NCBI GenBank assembly: GCA_002724505.1
Contig: PBOV01000091.1
Span: 10,671-21,211 of the forward strand
DNA length: 10,541 nt
DNA from: Rhodospirillaceae bacterium
Lineage (GTDB): Bacteria > Pseudomonadota > Alphaproteobacteria > MPNO01 > UBA2964
Direction: 5' to 3'
Part shown: piece after piece, positions 1 through 5,292 of the stretch
How the letters are laid out: every line of letters starts with the position of its first letter
How positions within the stretch are numbered: position 1 is the first letter of the stretch
The notes under the pieces: generated by a model
The model's input: the letters and a program-made list of their open reading frames with translations, nothing else
Databases searched by the model: none
Told to the model about the DNA's origin: nothing
Position numbers and translations under genes: made by a program

Positions 1-85
1 TCGAAAGTGTCGAATGTTCATATTGGAAAGAGAGAAACCAGCAGATCCGTTTGCTCGACAAGAGCAATCCATCAGCGGTTTTACG

Positions 86-1663
86 CTAGCAAGTCATCCA
101 TTCCCGGGCCAGTTGCTTTAGACGGTCCGAGCTATAGTCTGCCAAGCGTTCGCGTCGTTCCGATTGTAGACAGCTGCACAGAAACGCATACGTGCCATCA
201 TCTAGATCAGGGCGAATATCATGTTGGTCAGGCAGTTGCCACTGCATACGCTGAGTTAACATTCCGACCAAATCATTACCATCAAAGAGAGGTTCACCCG
301 TAAGCATTTCGTATAGGATACATCCCACTGAGAAGAAGTCTGATTTAGGTCCTACGGCACCGCCAGTAAATTGCTCGATGGCCATATAGCGGGGACTGCC
401 GAGTAACTCACCAGTAGTTGTGAGTGAAGGGTTAATGGCGTTACGAGCTAGTCCAAAATCCATCAAAGAAATATTGCTATCGTCGTCGATCATGATATTA
501 GCTGGTTTGACGTCTCGGTGAATAATCTCTTTTTGGTGAGCATATACAAGCGCATCAATCAACTGACCCACAATATGTTTAATCGTCGCGATATCACTAA
601 TTGGATGCTGATCGAGCCATTTCCGTAGTGAGATGCCTTCACAGTATTCCATGACTAAGAACATGGTCGCCATGGCGGAAAAAGCTTCATAGGTCTTCCG
701 TATAGCCGGGTGATTTAGATGACCTAGAATATCGGCTTCTTGTTTGAATCTTTGACAAGCCTTGGGATTGCACAAGATGTCATGCCGCAACATTTTTAGT
801 GCAAATAAATGACCATCTTTAACACGCTCAGCCAAATAAACGACACCCATGCTGCCTCGGCCAAGTCTTTCAATGATTCGATAGCCGTGCATTACTTTAC
901 TGCTAAATACATCCACGTCATGATTGCCGACACGTTCAGAGATTTGATTTGCTATGAGTCCACTGGTTGCTGGAAAATCGCGGTTCAATTGTTCATATAG
1001 GTTTAAGGACACCTCCAGTACGACAACTTGCCCCAAGGCGATGGCATCTGCACTGCGAGCACTATTGGTGAAAACACCAATTTCACCAATGATACTATTA
1101 GCGCCACACCGGGCAACGATTTCGTTTGAATGTTCATCATGATGAAGGCGAATTTCTACTTCGCCGGATTTGATAATCAGCAAAGCATCAGAAGCATCAC
1201 CCTGTCGAAACACGTAATCGCCGTCATCAATAACGCGGTAAATACATTGCGCACCTAAACTCTTGATAACCTCCACCGGAAGCTCTGAAAGCGGATAGGT
1301 TGAAGAGATTAATTTGAATACATCCGTTACGGGATCCGGAATATCGGTACCTTCGATAAATGTTTGTAGTTCATCCGCAATCTCTAAATGACCGGTATCA
1401 ACTAGATCGTGAACTTCCAACATGAGCATGATCTCTTCTCTCAGCTCTGGGAATCTGCTGGAAAAGTCTTCAATAAATATTTCTAGGTCATGAATTTCCC
1501 TGAGGTAAATCTCGTGGTAAATCAGGTCCAGCAACGCTGAACGATCGTTTGTTATTTCTGGATACCGCTCGACAAGCTCTTCTACCAATACATGGTCATC
1601 GTCCCCCCATCGTGTGCTTTGTTCAGCACAGAGATATGGTAGTAACTCCTGAATTGAATCCAT
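86..1663 (-). CDS. Cytoplasmic Ser/Thr protein kinase with N-terminal cyclic-nucleotide-binding-like domain
   Basis: A 525-residue protein when started at the ATG at 1663; an in-frame ATG at 1678 would add five residues. The 1663 start is preferred because GGGAG lies 8 nt before it. Residues 1-125 are acidic, helical and not recognised. About 130-245 is a cNMP-binding-like beta-roll that keeps the Gly-Glu (193-194) and Arg-Ser (203-204) of the phosphate-binding cassette. About 258-515 is a Hanks-type kinase: Gly-rich loop GRGSMG (268-273), Lys290, helix-C Glu309, HRDVKPAN (382-389), DFG (402-404) and DFFSVG (442-447). Catalytic residues are intact, so it should be active. The usual APE motif reads AIE (428-430), an odd Pro-to-Ile change. 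No membrane segment is seen, whereas many planctomycete kinases are membrane-anchored. It follows the sigma gene by 5 nt and is surely co-transcribed. The role (phosphorylating the sigma factor or another partner in response to a ligand) is inferred. Confidence 0.93.
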   Translation of the reverse strand: MDSIQELLPYLCAEQSTRWGDDDHVLVEELVERYPEITNDRSALLDLIYHEIYLREIHDLEIFIEDFSSRFPELREEIMLMLEVHDLVDTGHLEIADELQTFIEGTDIPDPVTDVFKLISSTYPLSELPVEVIKSLGAQCIYRVIDDGDYVFRQGDASDALLIIKSGEVEIRLHHDEHSNEIVARCGANSIIGEIGVFTNSARSADAIALGQVVVLEVSLNLYEQLNRDFPATSGLIANQISERVGNHDVDVFSSKVMHGYRIIERLGRGSMGVVYLAERVKDGHLFALKMLRHDILCNPKACQRFKQEADILGHLNHPAIRKTYEAFSAMATMFLVMEYCEGISLRKWLDQHPISDIATIKHIVGQLIDALVYAHQKEIIHRDVKPANIMIDDDSNISLMDFGLARNAINPSLTTTGELLGSPRYMAIEQFTGGAVGPKSDFFSVGCILYEMLTGEPLFDGNDLVGMLTQRMQWQLPDQHDIRPDLDDGTYAFLCSCLQSERRERLADYSSDRLKQLAREWMTC

Positions 1664-1668
1664 CTGAC

Positions 1669-2232
1669 TTACTCCCATTGCAATTCCGCAGCAATGCGCT
1701 GAGTCACTCTGGCTAAACGCTTTCTGAGTTGATCTGGTGTCGCATTTAGCTTTTCGGCTAGCTCCTTCCAGCTGCTGCCATTTGATCGCTCAGAGAGTAA
1801 CCAACGTTCTTCTTCGCTGAGCTTGGCGTAGAACTGGTTTATTATCTCCTCGCGACTAATCATGAGACTAGGTGTTTCACGATTACGGTCTTCAGTTGGT
1901 GTTTCAGCGATAGAAATGTTCCTCCGCATATCTCGACGTTTTGAACGGTAGAATCGACTTTTATCTATCACACGATTTCGGATCATCGTGGAAATAAGGG
2001 CCAGCAACTGTTCCGGTGTCTCGAGATCAAATTGTCCAGTAGCTGCTCGCATGAAGAAATTAGCCATGACACTCTGATAAATATCCATAGTGTCTTCAAC
2101 ACGCCTAAGCACTGAATCGTTCAATCGGATACGGGCAATGCGACGGATATGGTCACCGTATTGCTCTAGTAAATCGTTGGCGGCGTGTTGATTGCCGTTT
2201 TCAAGTTCTCTAAATAGTTGTGTAAAGGTCAT
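1669..2232 (-). CDS. ECF-type RNA polymerase sigma factor (planctomycete, kinase-linked type)
   Basis: A 187-residue sigma-70 family protein of ECF size. Region 2 spans about 5-100, with the core around VEDTMDIYQSVMANFF (45-60) and basic TMIRNRVIDKSRFYRSKRR (82-100) for core binding and -10 recognition. Region 4 spans about 133-185, with LSEEERWLLSERSNG then the helix-turn-helix SWKELAEKLNATPDQLRKRLA (154-174). The DIxQSVxxxFF form is a style I associate with planctomycete ECF factors. It is the first gene of the operon with the kinase, with no anti-sigma gene nearby. A published precedent for an ECF-kinase pair, Vibrio EcfP/PknT, uses Thr phosphorylation in region 2; Thr48 is a possible counterpart here, but that is speculation. 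The Shine-Dalgarno is poor: AGGA is one base from the ATG. No confident promoter was seen in the 155-base divergent spacer. Confidence 0.93.
   Translation of the reverse strand: MTFTQLFRELENGNQHAANDLLEQYGDHIRRIARIRLNDSVLRRVEDTMDIYQSVMANFFMRAATGQFDLETPEQLLALISTMIRNRVIDKSRFYRSKRRDMRRNISIAETPTEDRNRETPSLMISREEIINQFYAKLSEEERWLLSERSNGSSWKELAEKLNATPDQLRKRLARVTQRIAAELQWE
1672..1676 (-). promoter_or_regulatory. Ribosome binding site deciding the kinase start
   Basis: GGGAG on the minus strand lies 8 nt upstream of the ATG at 1663. It overlaps the last sense codons of the sigma gene, just before its TAA (1669-1671). The alternative ATG at 1678 has only a weak CGGA upstream and would overlap the sigma gene by 10 nt. 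Either start implies translational coupling. Confidence 0.6.
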
Positions 2233-2374
2233 TTCCTGCTGATGTTTCCACTAGTCTCTTCTTAAAAGGCAAACGTTTTCAATTCTTTTCTAATAACATT
2301 TGTCCGTTTATGTGGTGCCTTGCGTTCTTAATTGTGATGGCAAACTAAATCTACAACTACATATTAAAAGAATA

Positions 2375-2380
2375 AAGGAG
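2375..2380 (+). promoter_or_regulatory. Strong ribosome binding site for the CsgG-like gene
   Basis: AAGGAG sits 7 nt before the ATG at 2388. It is the best Shine-Dalgarno match in the window and fixes the start. The rest of the divergent spacer (2233-2374) is AT-rich and must hold both promoters, but no clear -35/-10 pair was found. Confidence 0.75.
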
Positions 2381-2387
2381 TTCAAAC

Positions 2388-3353
2388 ATGGGTCGCTCTC
2401 GAAATCCGCACAATAGGCTAAAAACTTTATTGGTTCTTGTAAGTATTCTCGCCTGTAACTTGGACTTATATGCACAGATTCCAAAACACACTTTAACAGT
2501 AGCTGTGCTTCCATCGCAGACGCGTTTTAACTCTCGTTTTCCCTATGCAGCAGATCAATTGGTGCACAGCTTGATGAGCTCTGGACAGTATGAGGTTGTC
2601 GACGGCCTTTCGCTGATTAATGGGCGTTTAAGTTCGCAAGTACTTGAGGAAGCCCAGAAAATGGGTGTCCATGCCATTTTCCAGATTAGTGTAACCATGG
2701 CCGATCAACGTACCGGTGCTGGTATCAATGCTGGCTTAGGGCAAATAAAGATCGGACAGATATACGACGTTGGATTAGCGGTATCAAAAACTACAGCTAG
2801 AGCCGAAGTGGTATTACGTGCTTTTGATCCCCAAACCGGACGGATTTTGGCGAGCGTAAATGGCCGTGGCACTAGTGTAGGGAATAATGTTGGTCTGAAT
2901 CTGGACTATACACAATTCGCAGGATCGATTGATCGCTACCAACTTGGAATGCGGCAGTACTCAACCACTTCCATTGGGAAGGCAATACAGCGGGCAATCG
3001 ACAGTGCTGTGAATAATATTCGCATTCAGGCATCGAACGATCTGCCGAGTGCTGCACAAGCTCCAGCTGCCGGCCAATTAAATGCTCTGATTGCAGATGT
3101 TGACGGTGATGTCGTCTACTTGAACCGGGGTAGAAATGCTGGCTTGGCGCCCGGAATGAAGGTAGCCGTTACTGCTATTGTGAAGGTTATTAGAGATCCC
3201 GCTACAGGAGAGATTCTTGAAGAACTGACTGAGATAGTAGCTGTTCTATCGATCGAGTCTGTCCGTAACCGAATAGCAATAGCGAGTCGTCAAATGCCGG
3301 ATGGCACGCTAGCAGACGTGAAAGTAGGAGATTTGGTTCAACTGGTGGACTAA
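2388..3353 (+). CDS. Exported CsgG-like protein with FlgT-C-like C-terminal domain
   Basis: A 321-residue exported protein. The basic N-terminus and hydrophobic stretch LLVLVSILAC (14-23) form a signal peptide. Cys23 in ILAC makes a possible lipobox, though cleavage after Ala29 (LYA|Q) is also possible. Residues about 35-215 resemble the CsgG curli-assembly fold: AVLPSQ (39-44), ADQLVHSLMSSGQYEVVD (55-72), a segment pairing VLEEAQKMGVHAIFQISV (85-102) with VVLRAFDPQTGRILASV (141-157), and an amphipathic SIGKAIQRAIDSAVNNI (195-211). Residues about 230-320, including DVVYLNRGRNAGLAPGMKVAV and a final VKVGDLVQLVD, resemble the C-terminal beta domain of FlgT-like proteins. CsgG is an outer-membrane secretion pore lipoprotein, and family members also serve as periplasmic or envelope scaffolds. 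No curli subunit (CsgA/B/E/F) is nearby, so a curli role is not supported. It is divergent from the sigma-kinase operon and monocistronic, ending in a long hairpin terminator. Confidence 0.8.
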   Translation: MGRSRNPHNRLKTLLVLVSILACNLDLYAQIPKHTLTVAVLPSQTRFNSRFPYAADQLVHSLMSSGQYEVVDGLSLINGRLSSQVLEEAQKMGVHAIFQISVTMADQRTGAGINAGLGQIKIGQIYDVGLAVSKTTARAEVVLRAFDPQTGRILASVNGRGTSVGNNVGLNLDYTQFAGSIDRYQLGMRQYSTTSIGKAIQRAIDSAVNNIRIQASNDLPSAAQAPAAGQLNALIADVDGDVVYLNRGRNAGLAPGMKVAVTAIVKVIRDPATGEILEELTEIVAVLSIESVRNRIAIASRQMPDGTLADVKVGDLVQLVD

Positions 3354-3402
3354 ATTGGTCTGCCGAATCGCTGACCTTTTCCAAAATGAAGAAATGGGCA
3401 AC

Positions 3403-3445
3403 AAAAGAGCTTTAGGGGATGAATTTCATTCCTTAAAGCTCTTTT
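3403..3445 (+). terminator. Long near-perfect hairpin terminator, probably bidirectional
   Basis: The arms 3403-3423 and 3425-3445 pair over 21 positions with only two G-U wobbles, as RNA on the plus strand. The stem starts with AAAAGAGC and ends with GCTCTTTT, so the U-tract is folded into the stem base and an A-tract precedes it; that is the layout of a bidirectional intrinsic terminator. It lies 50 nt after the CsgG-like stop codon. Confidence 0.75.
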
Positions 3446-3559
3446 GGCATTAAGCACTGAATATGCGCATACTTGTAGAGTTGATGGGAGAGATGAACGT
3501 TTGTTCAACCTTTGTTAAGTCTTTTGTTTATTGCCACGTAGTATTAGCGATCAAAAAAG

Positions 3560-3595
3560 ACCCGCAGGGGTGGTTAATTAACCTTCCCTGCGGGT
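3560..3595 (-). terminator. Intrinsic terminator of the 111-residue exported protein gene
   Basis: ACCCGCAGGG (3560-3569) pairs perfectly with CCCTGCGGGT (3586-3595). Nested in the loop is a 12-base perfect palindrome, GGTTAATTAACC (3572-3583), separated by two unpaired bases each side. On the minus strand the stem is followed almost at once by TTTTTT (plus-strand A-run at 3553-3558), a classic rho-independent tail. It therefore ends transcription of the minus-strand gene, about 130 nt past its stop. Confidence 0.8.
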
Positions 3596-3723
3596 GGTGA
3601 CTCGAGCCTGCCCCAATGAAAGCAGTGCTTATTGCTTAGACGATGAGTTAACCAGTTCTTTTTACTAGCAAAGGAACGTAGTGATCTTCCTGGTCGCCTT
3701 AGTTATTCGATACAACTCGTTGC

Positions 3724-4059
3724 TTAAAACCCCCAGAACGAAGAGTTCGAACGGTAGGAGGAATTGAATCGTTGAAATCTTCTCGAACGAATTCGTGTAC
3801 TTGAATAACCCCTGTTTTGAAAATTGTAGAAGCCCGAAAAGGATTGCCGCGGTAGACAATAAGGGTTTGATTGCCTTACGACAGGAGCCCTGTAGAAACC
3901 ATAAGATGGTGTTCTAAAGCGACTTGTATGGCCGTTCCAGAAGCTAAATTGACCGCCTCTTGGTCCTGTAAAGCTGATTCCAAAATCCTGTGCCTCTACA
4001 TTGTCGGCCTGAATAAATGGCGTCATAAAAAGCATAATGGTGGCGTATTTCATTCGCAT
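3724..4059 (-). CDS. Small secreted protein of unknown function with QDFG mature N-terminus
   Basis: An unrecognised 111-residue protein. Residues 1-23 form a signal peptide (MRMKYATIMLFMTPFIQADNVEA) with likely cleavage at A23|Q24. The mature chain opens QDFGISF and is rich in Ser, Arg, Phe, Tyr and Asn, with a basic-aromatic low-complexity C-terminus (about 80-111) ending SFWGF. One Cys (68) is present. The ATG at 4059 has GGAGAG 6 nt upstream (4066-4071), a good ribosome binding site; a second ATG two codons in is less well placed. It is monocistronic, with its own terminator (3560-3595). The divergent gene at 4418 encodes another small exported protein with the same cleavage position and a near-identical mature start, so the two are probably distant relatives. 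Function is unknown; an envelope or surface-associated role is only a guess. Confidence 0.75.
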   Translation of the reverse strand: MRMKYATIMLFMTPFIQADNVEAQDFGISFTGPRGGQFSFWNGHTSRFRTPSYGFYRAPVVRQSNPYCLPRQSFSGFYNFQNRGYSSTRIRSRRFQRFNSSYRSNSSFWGF

Positions 4060-4157
4060 ATAAATCTCTCCATTAGGTAATGGTCTGAATGTCCATGTTT
4101 GACACTTGACGATAATGCAAACCGTGCGCCATTAATTTAAAAAGAGGCATTTCACTA

Positions 4158-4241
4158 ATCCCAGCTGAAAAAGTTAATGATTTAACACAAACCACAAGCT
4201 ATTTGTGTCCTCATTTTGATGAGGAATGTTGCGGCTGGGAT
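4158..4241 (+). ncRNA. Candidate structured leader RNA (closed multi-helix junction)
   Basis: Outer stem P1 pairs ATCCCAGCTG (4158-4167) with CGGCTGGGAT (4232-4241) over 10 positions with one U-G wobble. Inside it three hairpins follow in series. P2 is GTTAA-TGAT-TTAAC (4173-4186). P3 is ACAAA/TTTGT (4187-4191 with 4202-4206), which can extend by two pairs at the cost of P2. P4 is CCTCAT-TTTG-ATGAGG (4209-4224), perfect. An AAAAA linker joins P1 to P2. The wobble becomes an A-C mismatch on the other strand, which mildly favours the plus sense, i.e. the 5' leader of the gene at 4418, 176 nt away. It looks like a cloverleaf but is not a tRNA: there is no T-loop, no D-loop guanines and no 7-nt anticodon loop. 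It matches no riboswitch that I recognise. It could also be an independent small RNA or a chance fold. Confidence 0.35.
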
Positions 4242-4243
4242 AT

Positions 4244-4259
4244 CACCCTCACACCCTCA
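4244..4259. repeat. 8-base tandem direct repeat CACCCTCA x2
   Basis: Two abutting perfect copies of CACCCTCA (4244-4251 and 4252-4259) directly follow the closing strand of the candidate junction RNA. This could be an operator half-site pair or simple slippage; nothing else in the window repeats it that I noticed. Confidence 0.6.
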
Positions 4260-4376
4260 ATAGTGGTTCTTTTGACAGAAATTTGAAATTAATCCCAAAT
4301 AACTTGTCCGGTATATATCTCACCTACGTTTATACAGGTGTAAGGGGCATTTAAGAGAAAACACAAGGAGTCTTGC

Positions 4377-4393
4377 TGTTGTGTCCCACAACA
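4377..4393 (+). promoter_or_regulatory. Hairpin just upstream of the translation start of the 142-residue protein
   Basis: TGTTGTG (4377-4383) pairs perfectly with CACAACA (4387-4393) around a TCC loop. It sits between a first Shine-Dalgarno-like AAGGAG (4365-4370), which has no good ATG, and the working AGGAGA (4405-4410). It could act as a translational standby or stability element. Confidence 0.4.
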
Positions 4394-4417
4394 ACACTTT
4401 TGTCAGGAGAAAAGAAA

Positions 4418-4846
4418 ATGAGAAAGGTAATGACGACTATGGTAGCAATCGTAGTGATTGCTTTTGGCTCAGGACAAACATCAGCTCAAGACTTCGGTTT
4501 TGCGTTCCCTTCCAACCAGGGGTCACAATGGCGTGGCCGTGGACCGGCAACTAACCCAATGTGGCAGGCAGCACAACCAAGAGTTCGTGCAAGCAATATG
4601 TCCAGAACAGCTGCTGGAAGTTCACAGTTTCAGGATCTACTTCAACGGATTGAAAACGTTTCTGGAATGCAAACCCGACAAGCTGGCCGACGGATGGTAT
4701 ACCATCGAGAGGTTGAGCGTCTGGAAGTTGAAGAATTTGTAAACGAGCAGAACGTCTTCAATATCGAAAATGTTCTTAACCAGTTTCGACAAGGATCATC
4801 GGACTTCTATCGCAACCGTAACCGGAATCGTTACATGCAGCGTTAG
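4418..4846 (+). CDS. Small secreted protein of unknown function with QDFG mature N-terminus
   Basis: An unrecognised 142-residue protein. The ATG at 4418 is chosen because AGGAG (4405-4409) lies 8 nt before it and the signal peptide begins cleanly there (MRKVMTTMVAIVVIAFGSGQ, then TSA23|Q24). In-frame TTG codons at 4373 and 4379 would add a non-hydrophobic extension. The mature chain starts QDFGFAFPSNQGSQW, parallel to QDFGISFTGPRGGQF of the divergent minus-strand gene. Residues about 66-125 look helical and charged, with FQDLLQRIENVSG and VYHREVERLEVEEFVNEQNVFNIENVLNQF pieces. The C-terminus is Arg/Asn-rich (RNRNRNR, 132-138). It has no cysteine and no membrane helix beyond the signal. It is monocistronic and ends in a strong hairpin. 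Possible control by the structured leader is inference. Confidence 0.78.
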   Translation: MRKVMTTMVAIVVIAFGSGQTSAQDFGFAFPSNQGSQWRGRGPATNPMWQAAQPRVRASNMSRTAAGSSQFQDLLQRIENVSGMQTRQAGRRMVYHREVERLEVEEFVNEQNVFNIENVLNQFRQGSSDFYRNRNRNRYMQR

Positions 4847-4871
4847 GCAAACCGAATGAATGAAACGAGGA

Positions 4872-4901
4872 GCGGAGGTAAGCCAAATAGCTTACCTCCG
4901 C
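4872..4901. terminator. Shared bidirectional terminator hairpin
   Basis: GCGGAGGTAAGC (4872-4883) pairs perfectly with GCTTACCTCCGC (4890-4901) around CAAATA. On the plus strand GTTTTCGTT follows, giving a usable U-rich tail for the gene ending at 4846. On the minus strand it begins 7 nt after the stop codon of the 89-residue gene, so it probably serves both convergent genes, though the minus-strand tail is less U-rich. Confidence 0.75.
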
Positions 4902-4908
4902 GTTTTCG

Positions 4909-5178
4909 TTATTTCTCGCGCATCATGATGAAGCCGACATCATCCATTGATACGACCCGCCAACCACTTTTTTGAAGCTTTCCGAGTGTCTCAAAAAACA
5001 CTCCTTCTTGCTTTGGTACGGCCGTTGCTTCGAAGTCGGTAAACAACTGCATCGTAAAATTTTCCGGGTCAACGTAAATGTGTTCGTATTCGGGAGTATT
5101 GCTGCGATTTGGAGCAACTGCACCACAAACGCATGCGGTTACGACGATGCAGATTACAGCTAATAATGTATTTTTCAT
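4909..5178 (-). CDS. Small predicted lipoprotein with DUF4177-like C-terminus
   Basis: An 89-residue protein. The hydrophobic segment LLAVICIVVTAC (5-16) ends in VTAC, a good lipobox with Cys16 as the lipidated residue. A second Cys (18) follows. The mature part carries YEHIYVDPENFTMQLF (31-46) and a closing LGKLQKSGWRVVSMDDVGFIMMREK (65-89). The pattern 'leading Tyr-Glu strand, then LxxLxxxGWxvVSm...fimxR' resembles the small DUF4177 family, whose function is unknown. The ATG at 5178 has AAGG about 10 nt upstream. It lies 110 nt downstream of the membrane-protein cluster on the same strand, so it may be read through from it or have its own promoter in 5179-5288. Family assignment is by pattern only. 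Confidence 0.65.
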   Translation of the reverse strand: MKNTLLAVICIVVTACVCGAVAPNRSNTPEYEHIYVDPENFTMQLFTDFEATAVPKQEGVFFETLGKLQKSGWRVVSMDDVGFIMMREK

Positions 5179-5264
5179 GTTTTCTGAGCCTTAAAGATAT
5201 TCACGGGAAAAATGATGAGGTGGTTCCTAATCCGGACATTGTATCCGTTTGACTCTTCAAGCCA

Positions 5265-5292
5265 ATAACCAACGGCGGCGATAATTGGTTAT
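5265..5292. repeat. Inverted repeat over the 3' end of the polytopic membrane protein gene
   Basis: ATAACCAA (5265-5272) and TTGGTTAT (5285-5292) form a perfect 8-bp stem around a 12-base loop and include the TAA stop codon at 5289-5291. There is no U-run on the minus strand after it, so a weak or non-intrinsic 3'-end stabiliser is more likely than a terminator. Confidence 0.4.

Larger units (their letters stand above)
3354..3723. other. Convergent intergenic spacer with two terminators
   Basis: These 370 bases separate the 3' ends of the CsgG-like gene and the small exported protein on the opposite strand. They hold the two hairpins listed separately (3403-3445 and 3560-3595) and a small TGAAC-GTTT-GTTCA hairpin (3494-3507) of doubtful meaning. 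I see no open reading frame with a ribosome binding site, no tRNA and no mobile element. The 3596-3723 part looks featureless. Confidence 0.6.
4060..4417. other. Divergent intergenic spacer between two QDFG exported proteins
   Basis: These 358 bases hold both promoters and an unusual amount of secondary structure. From left to right: the ribosome binding site of the minus gene (4066-4071); TTGACA (4099-4104) and TTGACA (4272-4277), both good -35 matches on the plus strand but without a convincing -10 at 16-18 bases; the candidate junction RNA (4158-4241); an 8-base tandem repeat (4244-4259); CACCT/AGGTG arms (4321-4325 and 4336-4340); and a 7-bp hairpin (4377-4393) just before the ribosome binding site of the plus gene. 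Confidence 0.55.

Noticed and set aside
51..67. TTGCTC-GACAA-GAGCAA hairpin as terminator of the sigma-kinase operon
   Set aside because: The 6-bp stem is correctly placed after the stop at 86, but no U-run follows on the minus strand, so it was not called.
7..303. Open frame of 98 codons on the plus strand at the left edge
   Set aside because: Most of it lies antisense to the kinase C-lobe, its composition is unlike a folded protein, and no ribosome binding site precedes it.
2388..3353. Curli (csg) locus
   Set aside because: The protein resembles CsgG, but no curli subunit or accessory gene is present and the extra C-terminal domain is not part of CsgG, so no csgG symbol was given.
3665..3859. 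Open frame of 64 codons on the minus strand overlapping the end of the 111-residue exported protein
   Set aside because: It has no ribosome binding site, overlaps a better-supported gene in another frame, and the 111-residue protein ends normally, so a frameshifted extension is not needed.
4099..4104. TTGACA as the -35 of a promoter for the leader RNA and the gene at 4418
   Set aside because: The -35 match is perfect, but no acceptable -10 lies 16-18 bases downstream; the second TTGACA at 4272-4277 has the same problem. They are noted in the spacer entry only.
4158..4241. tRNA or known riboswitch (SAH-like GAGGAAUGUUGC string noted)
   Set aside because: The cloverleaf has a 10-bp outer stem, a 4-base loop where the T-loop should be, and no T-psi-C or anticodon-loop pattern. 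The SAH-riboswitch core is matched only in part and the downstream gene is not a SAH-cycle gene.
4458..4742. Open frame of 94 codons on the plus strand inside the 142-residue exported protein gene
   Set aside because: It is in a different frame from a gene with a clear signal peptide and ribosome binding site, and has no start signals of its own; a shadow frame.
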